Notes: generated by a model not told the origin, from the letters alone. Positions 25,830 to 35,007 are shown, counted from the first letter of the stretch. The stretch is DNA of 64,000 nucleotides from Fusibacter bizertensis (GCF_029914245.1 NZ_JARYZI010000011.1:62001-126000), one strand, 5' to 3'. Made by a program: numbers and translations.

Positions 25830-26816
25830 ATGACATTAGCTGAAAAAATAATAAAACTTCGTAAAGAAAATGGATGGTCGCAAGAAGAATTAGCTGACAG
25901 ATTAGATATAACAAGACAGTCCGTTTCAAAATGGGAAAGTGCAACAAGTGTTCCTGAGTTAAATAAAATTATACTGTTAGCTGATCTATTTAACGTGACA
26001 GTGGATTCTTTGGTCAAAGAGGATACTGAAGGATATGAGAAAAATGATCTGGTTAAAAAAAATGAATTTAGAAAAATCAGTATTGATGAAGCAAAAGAAT
26101 TTGAGCAGTTTAATATAAGGAAAACTCAAATTATTGCACAAAATGTTATGTTATGTATTTATGCATTTATACCACTATTTCTACTTTTAGCATTGCGTCA
26201 AGGAGATATATTCAAATTGTCTTCAGAAGTTTCAGTTGGCATCGGATTAGCTTCTAGCTTTATCATCGTTTCTATTGCTATTAGAGGATTTATTACTGCT
26301 GGGATTAATAGCACTGACTACAGATTTATGGAAAAACAGGAATTTACTTTGGAATATGGCATAAAAGAGATTTATCGTGATAAGTTAAGAAGTTATCGCT
26401 TAACATATAGCAGAAAACTTTCATTTAGCATTATACTGCTTCTCGTTAGTGTATTACCACTTATATTATCTGGAATCTTTCACTTTTCTTCAATGATTGC
26501 ATTATTCATGCTTACGCTTATGTTATTACTTATCGGCGGAAGTGTTTCACAGATCATAAGAACTGTTTCCAAATACAAAACATATCAGTGTATACTTCAA
26601 GAAGGTGATTACTCTGCCAAGGTAAGACTCGAAATGATGCGTTACCAAAAGTATGCGTTCATTTACTGGCCAATTGTTTTAGCAATCTATCTCCTTTGGA
26701 GTTTCTGGACCATGAATTGGGGTGTTACGTGGCTGGTCTGGCCCGTTGCTTCTGTATTATTTGTTGCTTTATTAGGTATTGTCAATTTGTTTACTAAAAA
26801 TGCCACTGAAAAATAA
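25830..26816 (+). CDS. XRE-family regulator with C-terminal membrane domain
   Basis: The 328-residue protein begins with a Cro/CI-type helix-turn-helix (about 5-58; WSQEELADRLDITRQSVSKWE) of the kind common in Firmicutes. A linker follows, then four or five hydrophobic segments (about 105-170, 205-255, 275-320). It is thus a membrane-tethered DNA-binding protein that could sense an envelope signal. AGAAAGGAAAA precedes the ATG. The gene stands alone and ends at a bidirectional terminator. Targets unknown. Confidence 0.82.
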   Translation: MTLAEKIIKLRKENGWSQEELADRLDITRQSVSKWESATSVPELNKIILLADLFNVTVDSLVKEDTEGYEKNDLVKKNEFRKISIDEAKEFEQFNIRKTQIIAQNVMLCIYAFIPLFLLLALRQGDIFKLSSEVSVGIGLASSFIIVSIAIRGFITAGINSTDYRFMEKQEFTLEYGIKEIYRDKLRSYRLTYSRKLSFSIILLLVSVLPLILSGIFHFSSMIALFMLTLMLLLIGGSVSQIIRTVSKYKTYQCILQEGDYSAKVRLEMMRYQKYAFIYWPIVLAIYLLWSFWTMNWGVTWLVWPVASVLFVALLGIVNLFTKNATEK

Positions 26817-26853
26817 TCTTATCACAATGAAGTTTTAATGTTCTTCATATTAA

Positions 26854-26892
26854 AAAAAAAGTTCTCCAGCCTTGCACTGGAGAACTTTTTTT
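26854..26892. terminator. Bidirectional terminator
   Basis: A 16-bp perfect stem (A7-GTTCTCCAG / CTGGAGAAC-T7) with a 7-nt loop sits between convergent genes. Its A and T tracts let it work on both strands. Confidence 0.9.
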
Positions 26893-26919
26893 AAATGCGC
26901 TTTTTCTCTAATAAACGCA

Positions 26920-28698
26920 TCAATCCGATAGTTCATCAAAAACCATCATAAACTGTTGCTCTAACTCTAAAAACACATCGACAATTTCTGGATCAAAATG
27001 TTTACCTCTGTTTTCTGTAATGTATCTTTTGGCATCCTCATGTGACCAAGGTTTTTTGTAAGGTCTTTTGCTTCTTAATGCGTCATAAACATCTGTAATT
27101 GCAACAATTCTTGCTGCAATTGGAATCTCATGGCCCTTTAGTCCATACGGATAACCACTGCCATCATATTTTTCATGATGACCGATTGCGATATCAGATA
27201 CTATTTTCATATCTTTGTTGTTTTTTACGATGTTAAAGCCAAAGAGAGTGTGCTGCTTCATAATCTCAAATTCTTCTTTTGTCAATTGTCTTGGTGCTAA
27301 AAGAATCGCATCTGGTATTCCCACTTTTCCCAAATCATGCATTGGCGCAAACATTTCTAAATCACTACAAAATTTTTCTGGATAATTCATCTTTTTCGCA
27401 ACCAATCTCGAACAAATTCCTACTCGTCTCATATGATAACCTGTTTCATTGTCCCTTAATTCTGCTAGCTCAGATATCGCTTTGTACAACTCTCTCTTGG
27501 AAGAATTTGTATCATATATAGTGTTTGTCATATCGATCGATAAAGTTACAAAATTGGTAAGCTCATTTTCAGAATTGTAGATTGCAGTTGTTGATAATCT
27601 AATCCACAAAACTTTCCCACTTTTACTACGGTTTATGACGTCCCCTTCCCATGCGCTTTTACTAGGATCTAAAATAGTTTGCCACATATCCTTAAATAGT
27701 TCGTTATAATATTGCTCAGTATATCCAAGGCTTTTATAGGTTTCCTTACCCACTGTTAAAATTCTAGGATTTTCACCTATCAACTCCTCTTCTCTAAACC
27801 CATACAATTTTTCAAATTCTTTATTAACTCTGACGATACGACCGTTTGCATCCGATATGAAAATAGGTTGTTGAATTGCGCGAAGAGCTTCGTAATAGAG
27901 TGTTTTTTCTTTCTCAATTTTCACAATTTCGGATATATCAGAAATTGTTACCATACACCTATCTTCACCTATAAAAGGTTTTATTTTTATGATATAAGAC
28001 TTATCAAAAATTTGATAGTTGAAAATGGTACCACTATTATGTTCATATGCTTTATGTAACTCAACTATAAAGTTAGGTGGTAATATTTCATCAATATTTT
28101 TTTTAATAATTTTTTGAGCAGCAGGATTAATATAGATCGGATTTGCACTTAAGTCTAAAACCAATACCGCATCTGGATTTGCGTAAGGGAGTTTTGCAAG
28201 TAAGTTATTTCTTTCTTCCAATTTTTTCTTCTTTGTAATATCAAATACAATTCCAGCAATCAAAGCTGGCTTTCCATCATCGTCATATTGCACGACAGTT
28301 CCACGATCATAAAACCAAATATAGTTACCCTCTTTTGTCTGGATTCTATATTCGACTTCATAAGCAGGAGATTCACCTAGAAGATGGCGTTTCATGTTAT
28401 CCATCACATTTTCTACATCATCAGGATGGAGCTTGTCCGTAAAAAATTCAAACCCAATTTCTTCTGGGATTTCAGAAAGCGAATACCCAATGGCATTTAT
28501 TTTTTTTCTATTACAAATCACTTTATTCGTTTTATAATTCCATTGCCATTCACCTAGGCTTCCCGACCAAGGTGTCTCTATAAGTTTCATTTGAGCATCT
28601 TCGTTGGTGTTTCCATATAGAATGGCAGAAAACTCATTGACTTTATTTAATAGTTCTTCTTTAGTAAGTTTACTATAATCAATCACATTTCTGTACAT
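26920..28698 (-). CDS. PAS-domain HD-GYP phosphodiesterase (c-di-GMP hydrolase type)
   Basis: I start at the ATG at 28696-28698 because GGAGG precedes it; an upstream frame of 53 codons has no ribosome site. The 592-residue protein has a PAS_3 domain (about 35-155), a second PAS (about 165-265), a third PAS/PAC (about 270-390), then an HD-GYP domain (about 400-580). Metal and catalytic motifs are HDLGKVGIPDAIL, HHEKYDGSGYP and DVYDAL, all intact. It should degrade cyclic di-GMP in the cytoplasm in response to PAS input. No membrane segment was seen. Confidence 0.92.
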   Translation of the reverse strand: MYRNVIDYSKLTKEELLNKVNEFSAILYGNTNEDAQMKLIETPWSGSLGEWQWNYKTNKVICNRKKINAIGYSLSEIPEEIGFEFFTDKLHPDDVENVMDNMKRHLLGESPAYEVEYRIQTKEGNYIWFYDRGTVVQYDDDGKPALIAGIVFDITKKKKLEERNNLLAKLPYANPDAVLVLDLSANPIYINPAAQKIIKKNIDEILPPNFIVELHKAYEHNSGTIFNYQIFDKSYIIKIKPFIGEDRCMVTISDISEIVKIEKEKTLYYEALRAIQQPIFISDANGRIVRVNKEFEKLYGFREEELIGENPRILTVGKETYKSLGYTEQYYNELFKDMWQTILDPSKSAWEGDVINRSKSGKVLWIRLSTTAIYNSENELTNFVTLSIDMTNTIYDTNSSKRELYKAISELAELRDNETGYHMRRVGICSRLVAKKMNYPEKFCSDLEMFAPMHDLGKVGIPDAILLAPRQLTKEEFEIMKQHTLFGFNIVKNNKDMKIVSDIAIGHHEKYDGSGYPYGLKGHEIPIAARIVAITDVYDALRSKRPYKKPWSHEDAKRYITENRGKHFDPEIVDVFLELEQQFMMVFDELSD

Positions 28699-28801
28699 AA
28701 AGACCTCCATTTTTTTACGACTAAATCCTATATCATATTGTATCATATTTCTTGAACTTGTTTCATAAAGGTAATTATAATCATTGAAAAGTTCGGCCAA
28801 T

Positions 28802-28830
28802 TTGGGAAAAGAAGGATAAAGTGATATAAT
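28802..28830 (+). promoter_or_regulatory. Promoter of the short leader RNA
   Basis: TTGGGA (28802-28807) and TATAAT (28825-28830) are exactly 17 bp apart on the plus strand, inside the 314-bp gap 28699-29012. The part of this gap left of 28802 presumably also contains the promoter of the minus-strand PAS/HD-GYP gene. Confidence 0.7.
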
Positions 28831-28836
28831 ATATAT

Positions 28837-28919
28837 ATGAGGTGCTTTTAAACCCATACGCTAGAAAGATAATTTATTTGGATTTAAGAGCAGAACAATT
28901 ATAACTTGTTCTGCTTTTT
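28837..28919 (+). ncRNA. Putative ~80-nt leader RNA or sRNA ending in a terminator
   Basis: Between the promoter and a strong terminator (stem AGCAGAACAA / TTGTTCTGCT at 28889-28915, then TTTTTA) there are about 50 nt with no open frame. The pre-terminator RNA (GAGGTGC..., AACCCATACGCTAG...) does not match a riboswitch class I can name. It lies about 95 bp upstream of the PRC-barrel gene on the same strand, so it may be an attenuator for that gene or an independent small RNA. Confidence 0.5.
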
Positions 28920-29012
28920 ATATTTCTACTAACTGGTACCAATTTTTTAATGCACTAAAAATAAATGAAAGCTTTTCATTTATTTTAACTTAAATACAAA
29001 AAGGAGTTATAT

Positions 29013-29774
29013 ATGTTAAATAAGGCTAAAAAACTAAACAATTATACACTTAAATGTATTGATGGAGAAATCGGTAAAGTAAAAGAGTTTTATTTTGATG
29101 ATCAGACTTGGGAAATTAGATATATACTTGTCAATACTGGAAACTGGTTATTTAATAGAAAAGTCATGATTTCCCCACTTTCGATATTATCTGTTAATCA
29201 TGAAGAAGAATACATTACTACTAAATTATCGAAAGATCAGATTGAAAATAGTCCAAATTTAGAAAGTGAAAAACCAGTTTCTAAACAGTTCCTAAAAGCT
29301 TATCATCATTATTACGCATTTCCAATGTATACAGGAAATCTTGCATACACAGGCGTTGGAAGTGCGATTCCTACTAAGCCATTAGAAACAAATCAGAAAA
29401 ATCCTATCTTTGAAACAGAAGAAGAAACTGAATGGGATCCACATTTACGTAGTACCACCAAAGTAAGTGGTTATAGACTCCATTCTACAGAGGATGATTT
29501 TGGTCATGTTGTTGACTTCATCATTGACGTTGAATCCTGGAAAATTCACTATTTAGAAATAGACACCAATAACTGGCTTCCTGGGAAAAAAGTTATACTC
29601 TCAACAAGTTGGATTGATCATATTAGTTGGGGCGAGTCAAAAGTCTTTGTAAGTCTTGGAACTGACATAATAAAACAAGCTCCAGAATACACATCTGAAA
29701 CCGCTTTGGATCGAAATTTTGAAACAAAATTACATGATCACTATCAACAAAAAGGCTATTGGATTGATTTGTAG
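29013..29774 (+). CDS. Tandem PRC-barrel domain protein
   Basis: The 253-residue protein holds two PRC-barrel-like units. The first (about 5-85) has LKCIDGEIGKVKEFYFDDQTWEIRYILV and the second (about 150-240) STEDDFGHVVDFIIDVESWKIHYLEID. PRC barrels are small beta barrels found in photosynthetic reaction centres, RimM and many stress-induced proteins, where they act in binding or assembly. There is no signal peptide or membrane helix. AAAAAGGAG precedes the ATG. The two units share the G-x-V-x-F-x2-D-x2-W pattern, indicating internal duplication. Function unknown. Confidence 0.85.
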   Translation: MLNKAKKLNNYTLKCIDGEIGKVKEFYFDDQTWEIRYILVNTGNWLFNRKVMISPLSILSVNHEEEYITTKLSKDQIENSPNLESEKPVSKQFLKAYHHYYAFPMYTGNLAYTGVGSAIPTKPLETNQKNPIFETEEETEWDPHLRSTTKVSGYRLHSTEDDFGHVVDFIIDVESWKIHYLEIDTNNWLPGKKVILSTSWIDHISWGESKVFVSLGTDIIKQAPEYTSETALDRNFETKLHDHYQQKGYWIDL

Positions 29775-29881
29775 TTTATTAGACGCGACTTTGTCATAGT
29801 ATTGCAAGACTAATAAGATATAATATCATTAGTAGATAAATAAAACACTAATTATTAACTGATTTGAAAGGAGTCTTGCCA

Positions 29882-31357
29882 ATGTCGTATAAGTTTAAAC
29901 AAAAAATACTACTCATGTTTTTTGGAATATTGGTTATGAGTATCTTCTCTTTTTCACCAACTTTTGCAACAACTTTTAGAGATGTTCAGAATCATTGGGC
30001 AAAATCTTATATTGATATAGCTTCAACTTACAATGCTGTATCAGGTTATACAGATGGTTCTTTCAAACCCAATGACAATATTCAAAGAATTGAGTTTATT
30101 GCAATTATCATCAATTCACAAGGGACAAATGTCAGAGCTTTATCAAAAGACGAATATTGGGGACAACCGTTTATCGATGCCGCGGTTAAGAGCGGTATTA
30201 TCTCATCAGACGAATATGGTGCTATGGATGAATCAACATTCGCTGAAAATATCACGAGAGAAGAAATGGCAAGCATTGTAGTCAATGCGTATATTAGCTC
30301 AGAAGGTATTATTGATCCAGTGTCAACTGAAGAAGCAACCTCTAAGTTGAGTGATCTTGAGACTGTATCACCTCGTTATTATAGTAGTGCTATTGACGCA
30401 GTTGCTCTTGATTTTATAACTGGATATTCAAATGGAACTTTTTCTCCTAAACATTATGCTACAAGAGCTCAAGCTACTGTTCTTTCATTTAAATTACTTG
30501 TAAAACTGGGCGTATTATCCGATGCAGATCTGCCTGAAAACATCGTGCTTTCAAAACTAAAACTCAATCAAGGCGATTTATTAAAGATTACTTTATATCA
30601 TACAAATAATACTTCTGTACTGACATTAACTCAAGATTTATACCCCAGTTTCAAATGGTATGAGACTGGTACAGAAGGCGTTTTAGAAGGATATATACCT
30701 ACCAACTACAGTACAGCGCCTGGTGTATATGACCTTACACTCATCAATAATAAAACAGGTAAATCATCATCACAGTCGCTCGAAATTGTTCAAAGGGATT
30801 TCCGTGTTCAAAATCTAACGATTGATCCCAATATTGAATCCAGTACAAAAACAGATGATGCTTATGCCCAGTACAGAAAATATTTCAATCCTTCAAGGGA
30901 TATCTCATCACCAACAAAGTATTATACGGAATCTTTTCTATTACCAACAAGTGGTAAACTTACCACTGAGTTCGGTGAGTCTCGTATTGTTAACAATGCA
31001 CTAACCACTTATAGACATGCGGGAATTGACATCGCTGCCCCTCGAAATAGCGATGTAATTGCTACCAACGCAGGTAAAGTCATGCTGGCTATTCCACTTA
31101 TCATAACAGGTAATAGTATCGTTATAGACCATGGAGAAGGCCTGTTTAGTGTATATTTTCACCTTGATCAACTATTCGTCAATGAAGGTGACATTGTAAC
31201 CCGTGGTCAACTCATTGGGGCAGTTGGTTCTACTGGATTTTCTACAGGACCACACCTTCACTTCACCATGTCATATTATAGATTTGATATTGAACCAGGT
31301 TATATATTATACGGTGAAAGTATTACCAAGCAAAACTATATGAATCTCATGAAGTAA
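29882..31357 (+). CDS. SLH-domain M23 metallopeptidase (surface-anchored cell-wall hydrolase)
   Basis: The start is the ATG at 29882 (AAAGGAG site); a TTG 18 bases earlier overlaps that site. The 491-residue precursor has a signal peptide (about 1-29) and three S-layer-homology repeats (about 30-90, 90-150, 155-210; FRDVQNHWAKSYID, GYTDGSFKPNDNIQRIEF, GYSNGTFSPKHYATRAQA). A beta-rich linker domain (about 215-305) follows, then a LytM/M23 peptidase (about 350-480) with H379-x3-D383 and HLH (458-460). It should be bound to wall polymers outside the cell and cleave peptidoglycan peptides. The order SLH-first is less common than SLH at the C-terminus. Confidence 0.9.
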   Translation: MSYKFKQKILLMFFGILVMSIFSFSPTFATTFRDVQNHWAKSYIDIASTYNAVSGYTDGSFKPNDNIQRIEFIAIIINSQGTNVRALSKDEYWGQPFIDAAVKSGIISSDEYGAMDESTFAENITREEMASIVVNAYISSEGIIDPVSTEEATSKLSDLETVSPRYYSSAIDAVALDFITGYSNGTFSPKHYATRAQATVLSFKLLVKLGVLSDADLPENIVLSKLKLNQGDLLKITLYHTNNTSVLTLTQDLYPSFKWYETGTEGVLEGYIPTNYSTAPGVYDLTLINNKTGKSSSQSLEIVQRDFRVQNLTIDPNIESSTKTDDAYAQYRKYFNPSRDISSPTKYYTESFLLPTSGKLTTEFGESRIVNNALTTYRHAGIDIAAPRNSDVIATNAGKVMLAIPLIITGNSIVIDHGEGLFSVYFHLDQLFVNEGDIVTRGQLIGAVGSTGFSTGPHLHFTMSYYRFDIEPGYILYGESITKQNYMNLMK

Positions 31358-31379
31358 AGTTCAAAGTATTTAGATGATC

Positions 31380-31718
31380 CTATAGTTCTTCTAGTTCGAG
31401 TTCCAAAATATCATCAATTTTTATAATTGTATCCTCAATTTGTAAAGTCCTAAAAATCGTATCAAGCTGAGTAACAGTCCCACTCATTTTTATATAGGTA
31501 TCTGTACAAAAATAGGTCACAGTTACATTTAACCCCTTCTGGATACGACACAAATTATGATTAAGTGTATTGGCTTGCGCTTCAGATATCTCAGTTCTTT
31601 GAACCGGTATCTTTTCTTTCTTTGCAAGTGCTTCTGATAGTCCTTTAACTGCTGCAAAGGGCAAAAACTGTTTTGCCCTTTCAGCTATGGGCATCGGTGT
31701 TTTCGGCCTACTCGCCAC
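31380..31718 (-). CDS. YolD-like protein
   Basis: The 112-residue protein has the YolD-family opening PMPIAERAKQFLPFAAVKGLSEAL and a beta-rich C-terminus ending DDILELELEEL. YolD-like proteins are encoded with Y-family polymerases of the UvrX/UmuC type and may act like UmuD. Its start overlaps the end of the polymerase gene by 11 bases, so it is co-translated with it and shares its SOS promoter. Confidence 0.85.
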   Translation of the reverse strand: MASRPKTPMPIAERAKQFLPFAAVKGLSEALAKKEKIPVQRTEISEAQANTLNHNLCRIQKGLNVTVTYFCTDTYIKMSGTVTQLDTIFRTLQIEDTIIKIDDILELELEEL

Positions 31719-32991
31719 TTTTGTGCCCTCCTATCTGACGATTACGTTCCCTTGTGGTAGCAGCCTCGCTATAATTCATACCTTTTAATATCGCATTTTT
31801 GCCATACTTCTTTTTAATATCAATCACTGCTTTTTGAACACTATGGTTCCGCGCTACCGCTTCATCCTCTTTTGGATGATCAAACAAACTCAACTGGACC
31901 ATATCATCTTGATTTTCCTCAGCAACATGGTTACAAGAGATGTTAATTCTACGAACAGGTTTTTTACGATCGACGATACGTTCATAAAGCTTTGTTACAG
32001 CAGGAAGTATGATCCGATCTGCACTCGTCGCCTTACTAAGTTTTGCCGTACCTTTCGCGGACTCAACTTTTAGTGCGTTAGAATAACCAATCTGAATTGA
32101 GACTGAGTCAGTAACGATCCCTTTATCAACTAGATCAAGGCAAAGCAAATCCATCATTTCACGAACAATTAATCGACCTTCTTCAAAACTATAATCCCTC
32201 ATCAAAACCTGACCACTTGAGATACAGTTCGTTTTAGGTTTATATGCCTTAATATCTGCAATTGTAACTGGTTCACGTCCCCAAGCATGATCGATGAGAA
32301 GTTCTGCGTCGATACCAAATAATGTATAAAGGAAACCTTCATCCATTTCTGCAATTTGCCTCATTGTATTTATACCATAGCGACTAAGCGTCTTCGCAGT
32401 TCCTTTTCCAATACGCCAAAAATCTGTTAATGGCGTGTGATCCCACAGTATCTTACGAAAAGATTGCTCATCAAGTACACCTATAAAATCGACTGCATGT
32501 TTTGCAGTAATATCTAGGGCAATTTTTGCAAGATATAAGTTTGTGCCAATGCCACAAGTAGCACGTACTCCTACTTCGCGAAGAACTTCTCCCATCAGCA
32601 TCATCGCCATTTCTTTCGCATTCATCTGATAGATCACTAGATATTCAGTTATATCAAGAAAAGCTTCATCAACTGAATAAATATGGATATCTTCTTTTGA
32701 GATATATCTCAGATAAATGGCATAAATCTCAGCAGCATAGTCTATATATTTTTGCATCCTTGGTGGTGCGATTATATAATCAACATTCTTTGGTATTTCA
32801 AAGATGCGACACCGATTATTTATGCCAAGTGCTTTCATAGAGGGTGTGATTGCAAGGCAGATAGTTTTTTCTGATCGATCAGGGTCAGCAACAACTAGAT
32901 TTGTCGTCATTGGATCAAGCCCACGTTCGACACACTCTACTGAAGCATAAAATGACTTAAGATCAATACATATATATGTGCGGTTTTTCAT
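31708..32991 (-). CDS. Y-family DNA polymerase (UmuC/UvrX-like)
   Basis: The 427-residue translesion polymerase has catalytic Asp10 in ICIDLKSFYASVE and Asp108-Glu109 in SVDEAFLD, plus the helix-hairpin-helix and little-finger regions. Relative to DinB it has the longer little-finger region and YolD partner typical of Bacillus UvrX/YqjW. It should copy damaged DNA during the SOS response. A LexA-type box overlaps the -35 of its promoter (33049-33083). The ribosome site (AAAGG) is 12 bp from the ATG and rather distant. Confidence 0.92.
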   Translation of the reverse strand: MKNRTYICIDLKSFYASVECVERGLDPMTTNLVVADPDRSEKTICLAITPSMKALGINNRCRIFEIPKNVDYIIAPPRMQKYIDYAAEIYAIYLRYISKEDIHIYSVDEAFLDITEYLVIYQMNAKEMAMMLMGEVLREVGVRATCGIGTNLYLAKIALDITAKHAVDFIGVLDEQSFRKILWDHTPLTDFWRIGKGTAKTLSRYGINTMRQIAEMDEGFLYTLFGIDAELLIDHAWGREPVTIADIKAYKPKTNCISSGQVLMRDYSFEEGRLIVREMMDLLCLDLVDKGIVTDSVSIQIGYSNALKVESAKGTAKLSKATSADRIILPAVTKLYERIVDRKKPVRRINISCNHVAEENQDDMVQLSLFDHPKEDEAVARNHSVQKAVIDIKKKYGKNAILKGMNYSEAATTRERNRQIGGHKSGE

Positions 32992-33048
32992 GATCTAAAT
33001 AACCTTTCTTCTCTATTCAATTCATAGTAGAATTTTAATCTTAACTCT

Positions 33049-33083
33049 ATTATATCGCGAACGACTTTTAAGAACAAGTGTTC
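33049..33083 (-). promoter_or_regulatory. SOS promoter with LexA box for polymerase/yolD
   Basis: On the minus strand TTGTTC-N17-TATAAT forms a promoter (-10 complement of 33049-33054). The palindrome GAACAAGTGTTC (33072-33083) matches the Firmicute LexA consensus GAAC-N4-GTTC and covers the -35 hexamer. Confidence 0.85.
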
Positions 33084-33130
33084 TATTTCGTTTTCCATGC
33101 TTTAACTTAGTCTATCAGCATTTTATGCAT

Positions 33131-33165
33131 AAAAAGAGACTAACTCTTTTATATAAGTCAGTCTC
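33131..33165 (-). terminator. Terminator of the CNNM/CorC-family gene
   Basis: GAGACTGACT / AGTTAGTCTC stem with one G-T, a 10-nt loop and TTTTTA on the minus strand, 5 bp after the stop codon. Confidence 0.8.
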
Positions 33166-33169
33166 CATC

Positions 33170-34471
33170 CTATACTGTTTTTTTAATGATAACTTTTTCT
33201 ATGCGTTTATCAGTAACTTTTACAGTTCGTATGAATAAATTTTTATAGTTTATTTCGTTGATTTGATCCTTTGAAGGCATATGTCCAAACAAGTCAATTA
33301 AAAATCCATTGAGTGTTTCATAAGTTTCTACTGGAAATTCAACTTCAAAGTGCTTTTCAAGTTCATAAAGACTGATTGTACCCCTGACTTCATAAGTTGA
33401 AGTGTCTATTTGCTTAATTTCTATGTCTTCTTCTTTATCATGTTCATCAAATATATTTCCAACAATTTCTTCTATAAGATCTTCTATCGTTACAATGCCT
33501 GCAGTACCACCATAATCATCAATAACTATTCCTATATGTGTTTTCGTTTCTTGAAAATTTAGAAATAATTCATTAACCATTTTATGCATAGGAACATACA
33601 ATGCTTTCCTAATATAAGGCTCTAAATTAAAATTATGATCTGAACTTACCGTTATCAATTTAATCATATCTTTTATATGCAATACACCTATCACATTGTC
33701 AATACTCTTATCATAAACAGGAATTCTTGAAAATTGTTCTCTTGCAATTAATGCCACTAGCGTATCCAAATCTATGTTTAATGGAATAGCAACGAGTTCC
33801 ATCCTATGCGTCATAATATCTTCAGCTGTTTTGTTATTAAACTCAAAAACATTGTTAATCATTATTTTTTCATGTGTTGCAATAGTACCTTTTTCTTCTC
33901 CTACATCTATTAACATCCTAATTTCTTCTTCAGTGACATTGTCATCTTCTGTTTGTGGATCTATACCAAACATATTTACAAAAAAATTGGTAGAAGCTGT
34001 AAGAAACCTTACGAAAGGGCTTGTGACTTTAGATAAAAAAACTAGTACCGAAACAACAGTAAATGCTATTCCTTCAGGTTTTTTCATTGCTATTCGCTTA
34101 GGCACTAGTTCACCAAGTACTAAAGTAAAGTACGCCAAAATTATAGTAATTAAAACTACCATTCCTACTTTTAAAACAGAATCAGGTAGTGGTACATTTA
34201 AACCTTTTAAAGCAGTGACAAGCGGTTCTGAAAATGATTCTGCAGCAAATGCACTTGCTAAAAAACCTGCTAGAGTTATCCCAACCTGAATTGTAGCAAG
34301 AAATCTACTTGGCTCACTTAATAATTGTGTTAACTGCTTCGCTTTTTTATCACCTTTATCAGCCATCTGTTTAATTTTATTATCATTTAGTGATATTAAT
34401 GCTATTTCAGACGCTGCAAAAAAGGCATTCACAGCAATCAAAGTGATCAAAAACAATATTTTAGTTATCAA
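33170..34471 (-). CDS. CNNM-domain/CorC-HlyC family transporter (hemolysin-like)
   Basis: The 433-residue protein has an N-terminal CNNM (DUF21) membrane domain (about 1-190, four helices, NAFFAASEIALISLN), two CBS domains (about 210-330; EDIMTHRMELVAIP, VIGVLHIKDMIKL) and a C-terminal CorC_HlyC domain (about 345-425). The family is linked to Mg2+ or Co2+ export and Mg2+ homeostasis. The start is TTG at 34469-34471, supported by AAGGAG 7 bp upstream. A single-gene unit closed by its own terminator. Confidence 0.92.
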   Translation of the reverse strand: MITKILFLITLIAVNAFFAASEIALISLNDNKIKQMADKGDKKAKQLTQLLSEPSRFLATIQVGITLAGFLASAFAAESFSEPLVTALKGLNVPLPDSVLKVGMVVLITIILAYFTLVLGELVPKRIAMKKPEGIAFTVVSVLVFLSKVTSPFVRFLTASTNFFVNMFGIDPQTEDDNVTEEEIRMLIDVGEEKGTIATHEKIMINNVFEFNNKTAEDIMTHRMELVAIPLNIDLDTLVALIAREQFSRIPVYDKSIDNVIGVLHIKDMIKLITVSSDHNFNLEPYIRKALYVPMHKMVNELFLNFQETKTHIGIVIDDYGGTAGIVTIEDLIEEIVGNIFDEHDKEEDIEIKQIDTSTYEVRGTISLYELEKHFEVEFPVETYETLNGFLIDLFGHMPSKDQINEINYKNLFIRTVKVTDKRIEKVIIKKTV

Positions 34472-34630
34472 AACTGATCTCCTTTTTCATACTTTAAGTA
34501 TTTGACTTCTCTCTTACTTCATTATAACATTGAAATCAGATAAAATTCAAAAACTAAGGTATTAAGAAAATAAAAGACCATTAGTTAAATGACACTTTAG
34601 TAATCACCTAATATCATTGAGGAGAAAAAA

Positions 34631-34924
34631 ATGTTTAGACTCTGGGGAAAAATAATTCAGAAAAATAATATAGTTCAAAATTATGTTTTTGAGATAAATA
34701 AAAATGACCAAAGCTTTGACGTGTTATTGGCAAAAGGTATGGAAGATTTGTGTAACCGTTTTGATATTTCAAATCCTATGTGGTTAAGTGATAACACAAT
34801 TGATATGAACCGAATTAATAAGACAAAATTTAAAGCTCAACATTTTATTGAGGAGATCGAATTTGATTATTTTGAAATTGAATATCTTCCTGAACGCGAA
34901 AATAATTTTCACGATAAAATGTAA
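34631..34924 (+). CDS. Conserved small hypothetical protein (97 aa)
   Basis: Begins MFRLWGKIIQKNNIVQNYV and ends EIEFDYFEIEYLPE. I recall short Clostridia proteins with the same MFRLWGKI opening and the PMWLSDN and IEEIEFDY blocks, but their function is unknown. It is soluble, without signal peptide or Cys. GAGGAGAAAAAA precedes the ATG. The gene is isolated, and a long palindrome overlaps its stop codon. Confidence 0.8.
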   Translation: MFRLWGKIIQKNNIVQNYVFEINKNDQSFDVLLAKGMEDLCNRFDISNPMWLSDNTIDMNRINKTKFKAQHFIEEIEFDYFEIEYLPERENNFHDKM

Positions 34925-34985
34925 AAAAAGGTGCTGTTGCACATCTAATATATAAAATTAGATATGCAACAGCACCTTTTTTTAC
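34921..34985. repeat. Long nested palindrome, copy 2; bidirectional terminator
   Basis: GTAAAAAAAGGTGCTGTTGCA mirrors TGCAACAGCACC-T8-AC on the right, with an inner ATCTAAT/ATTAGAT pair. A and T tracts on the flanks make it a strong two-way terminator between convergent genes. It is the same design as 17109-17153. Half-ends GGTGCTGTTGCA resemble IS6-family inverted repeats. Confidence 0.85.
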
Positions 34986-35007
34986 CCACTTGTAATTGTT
35001 ATATTAA

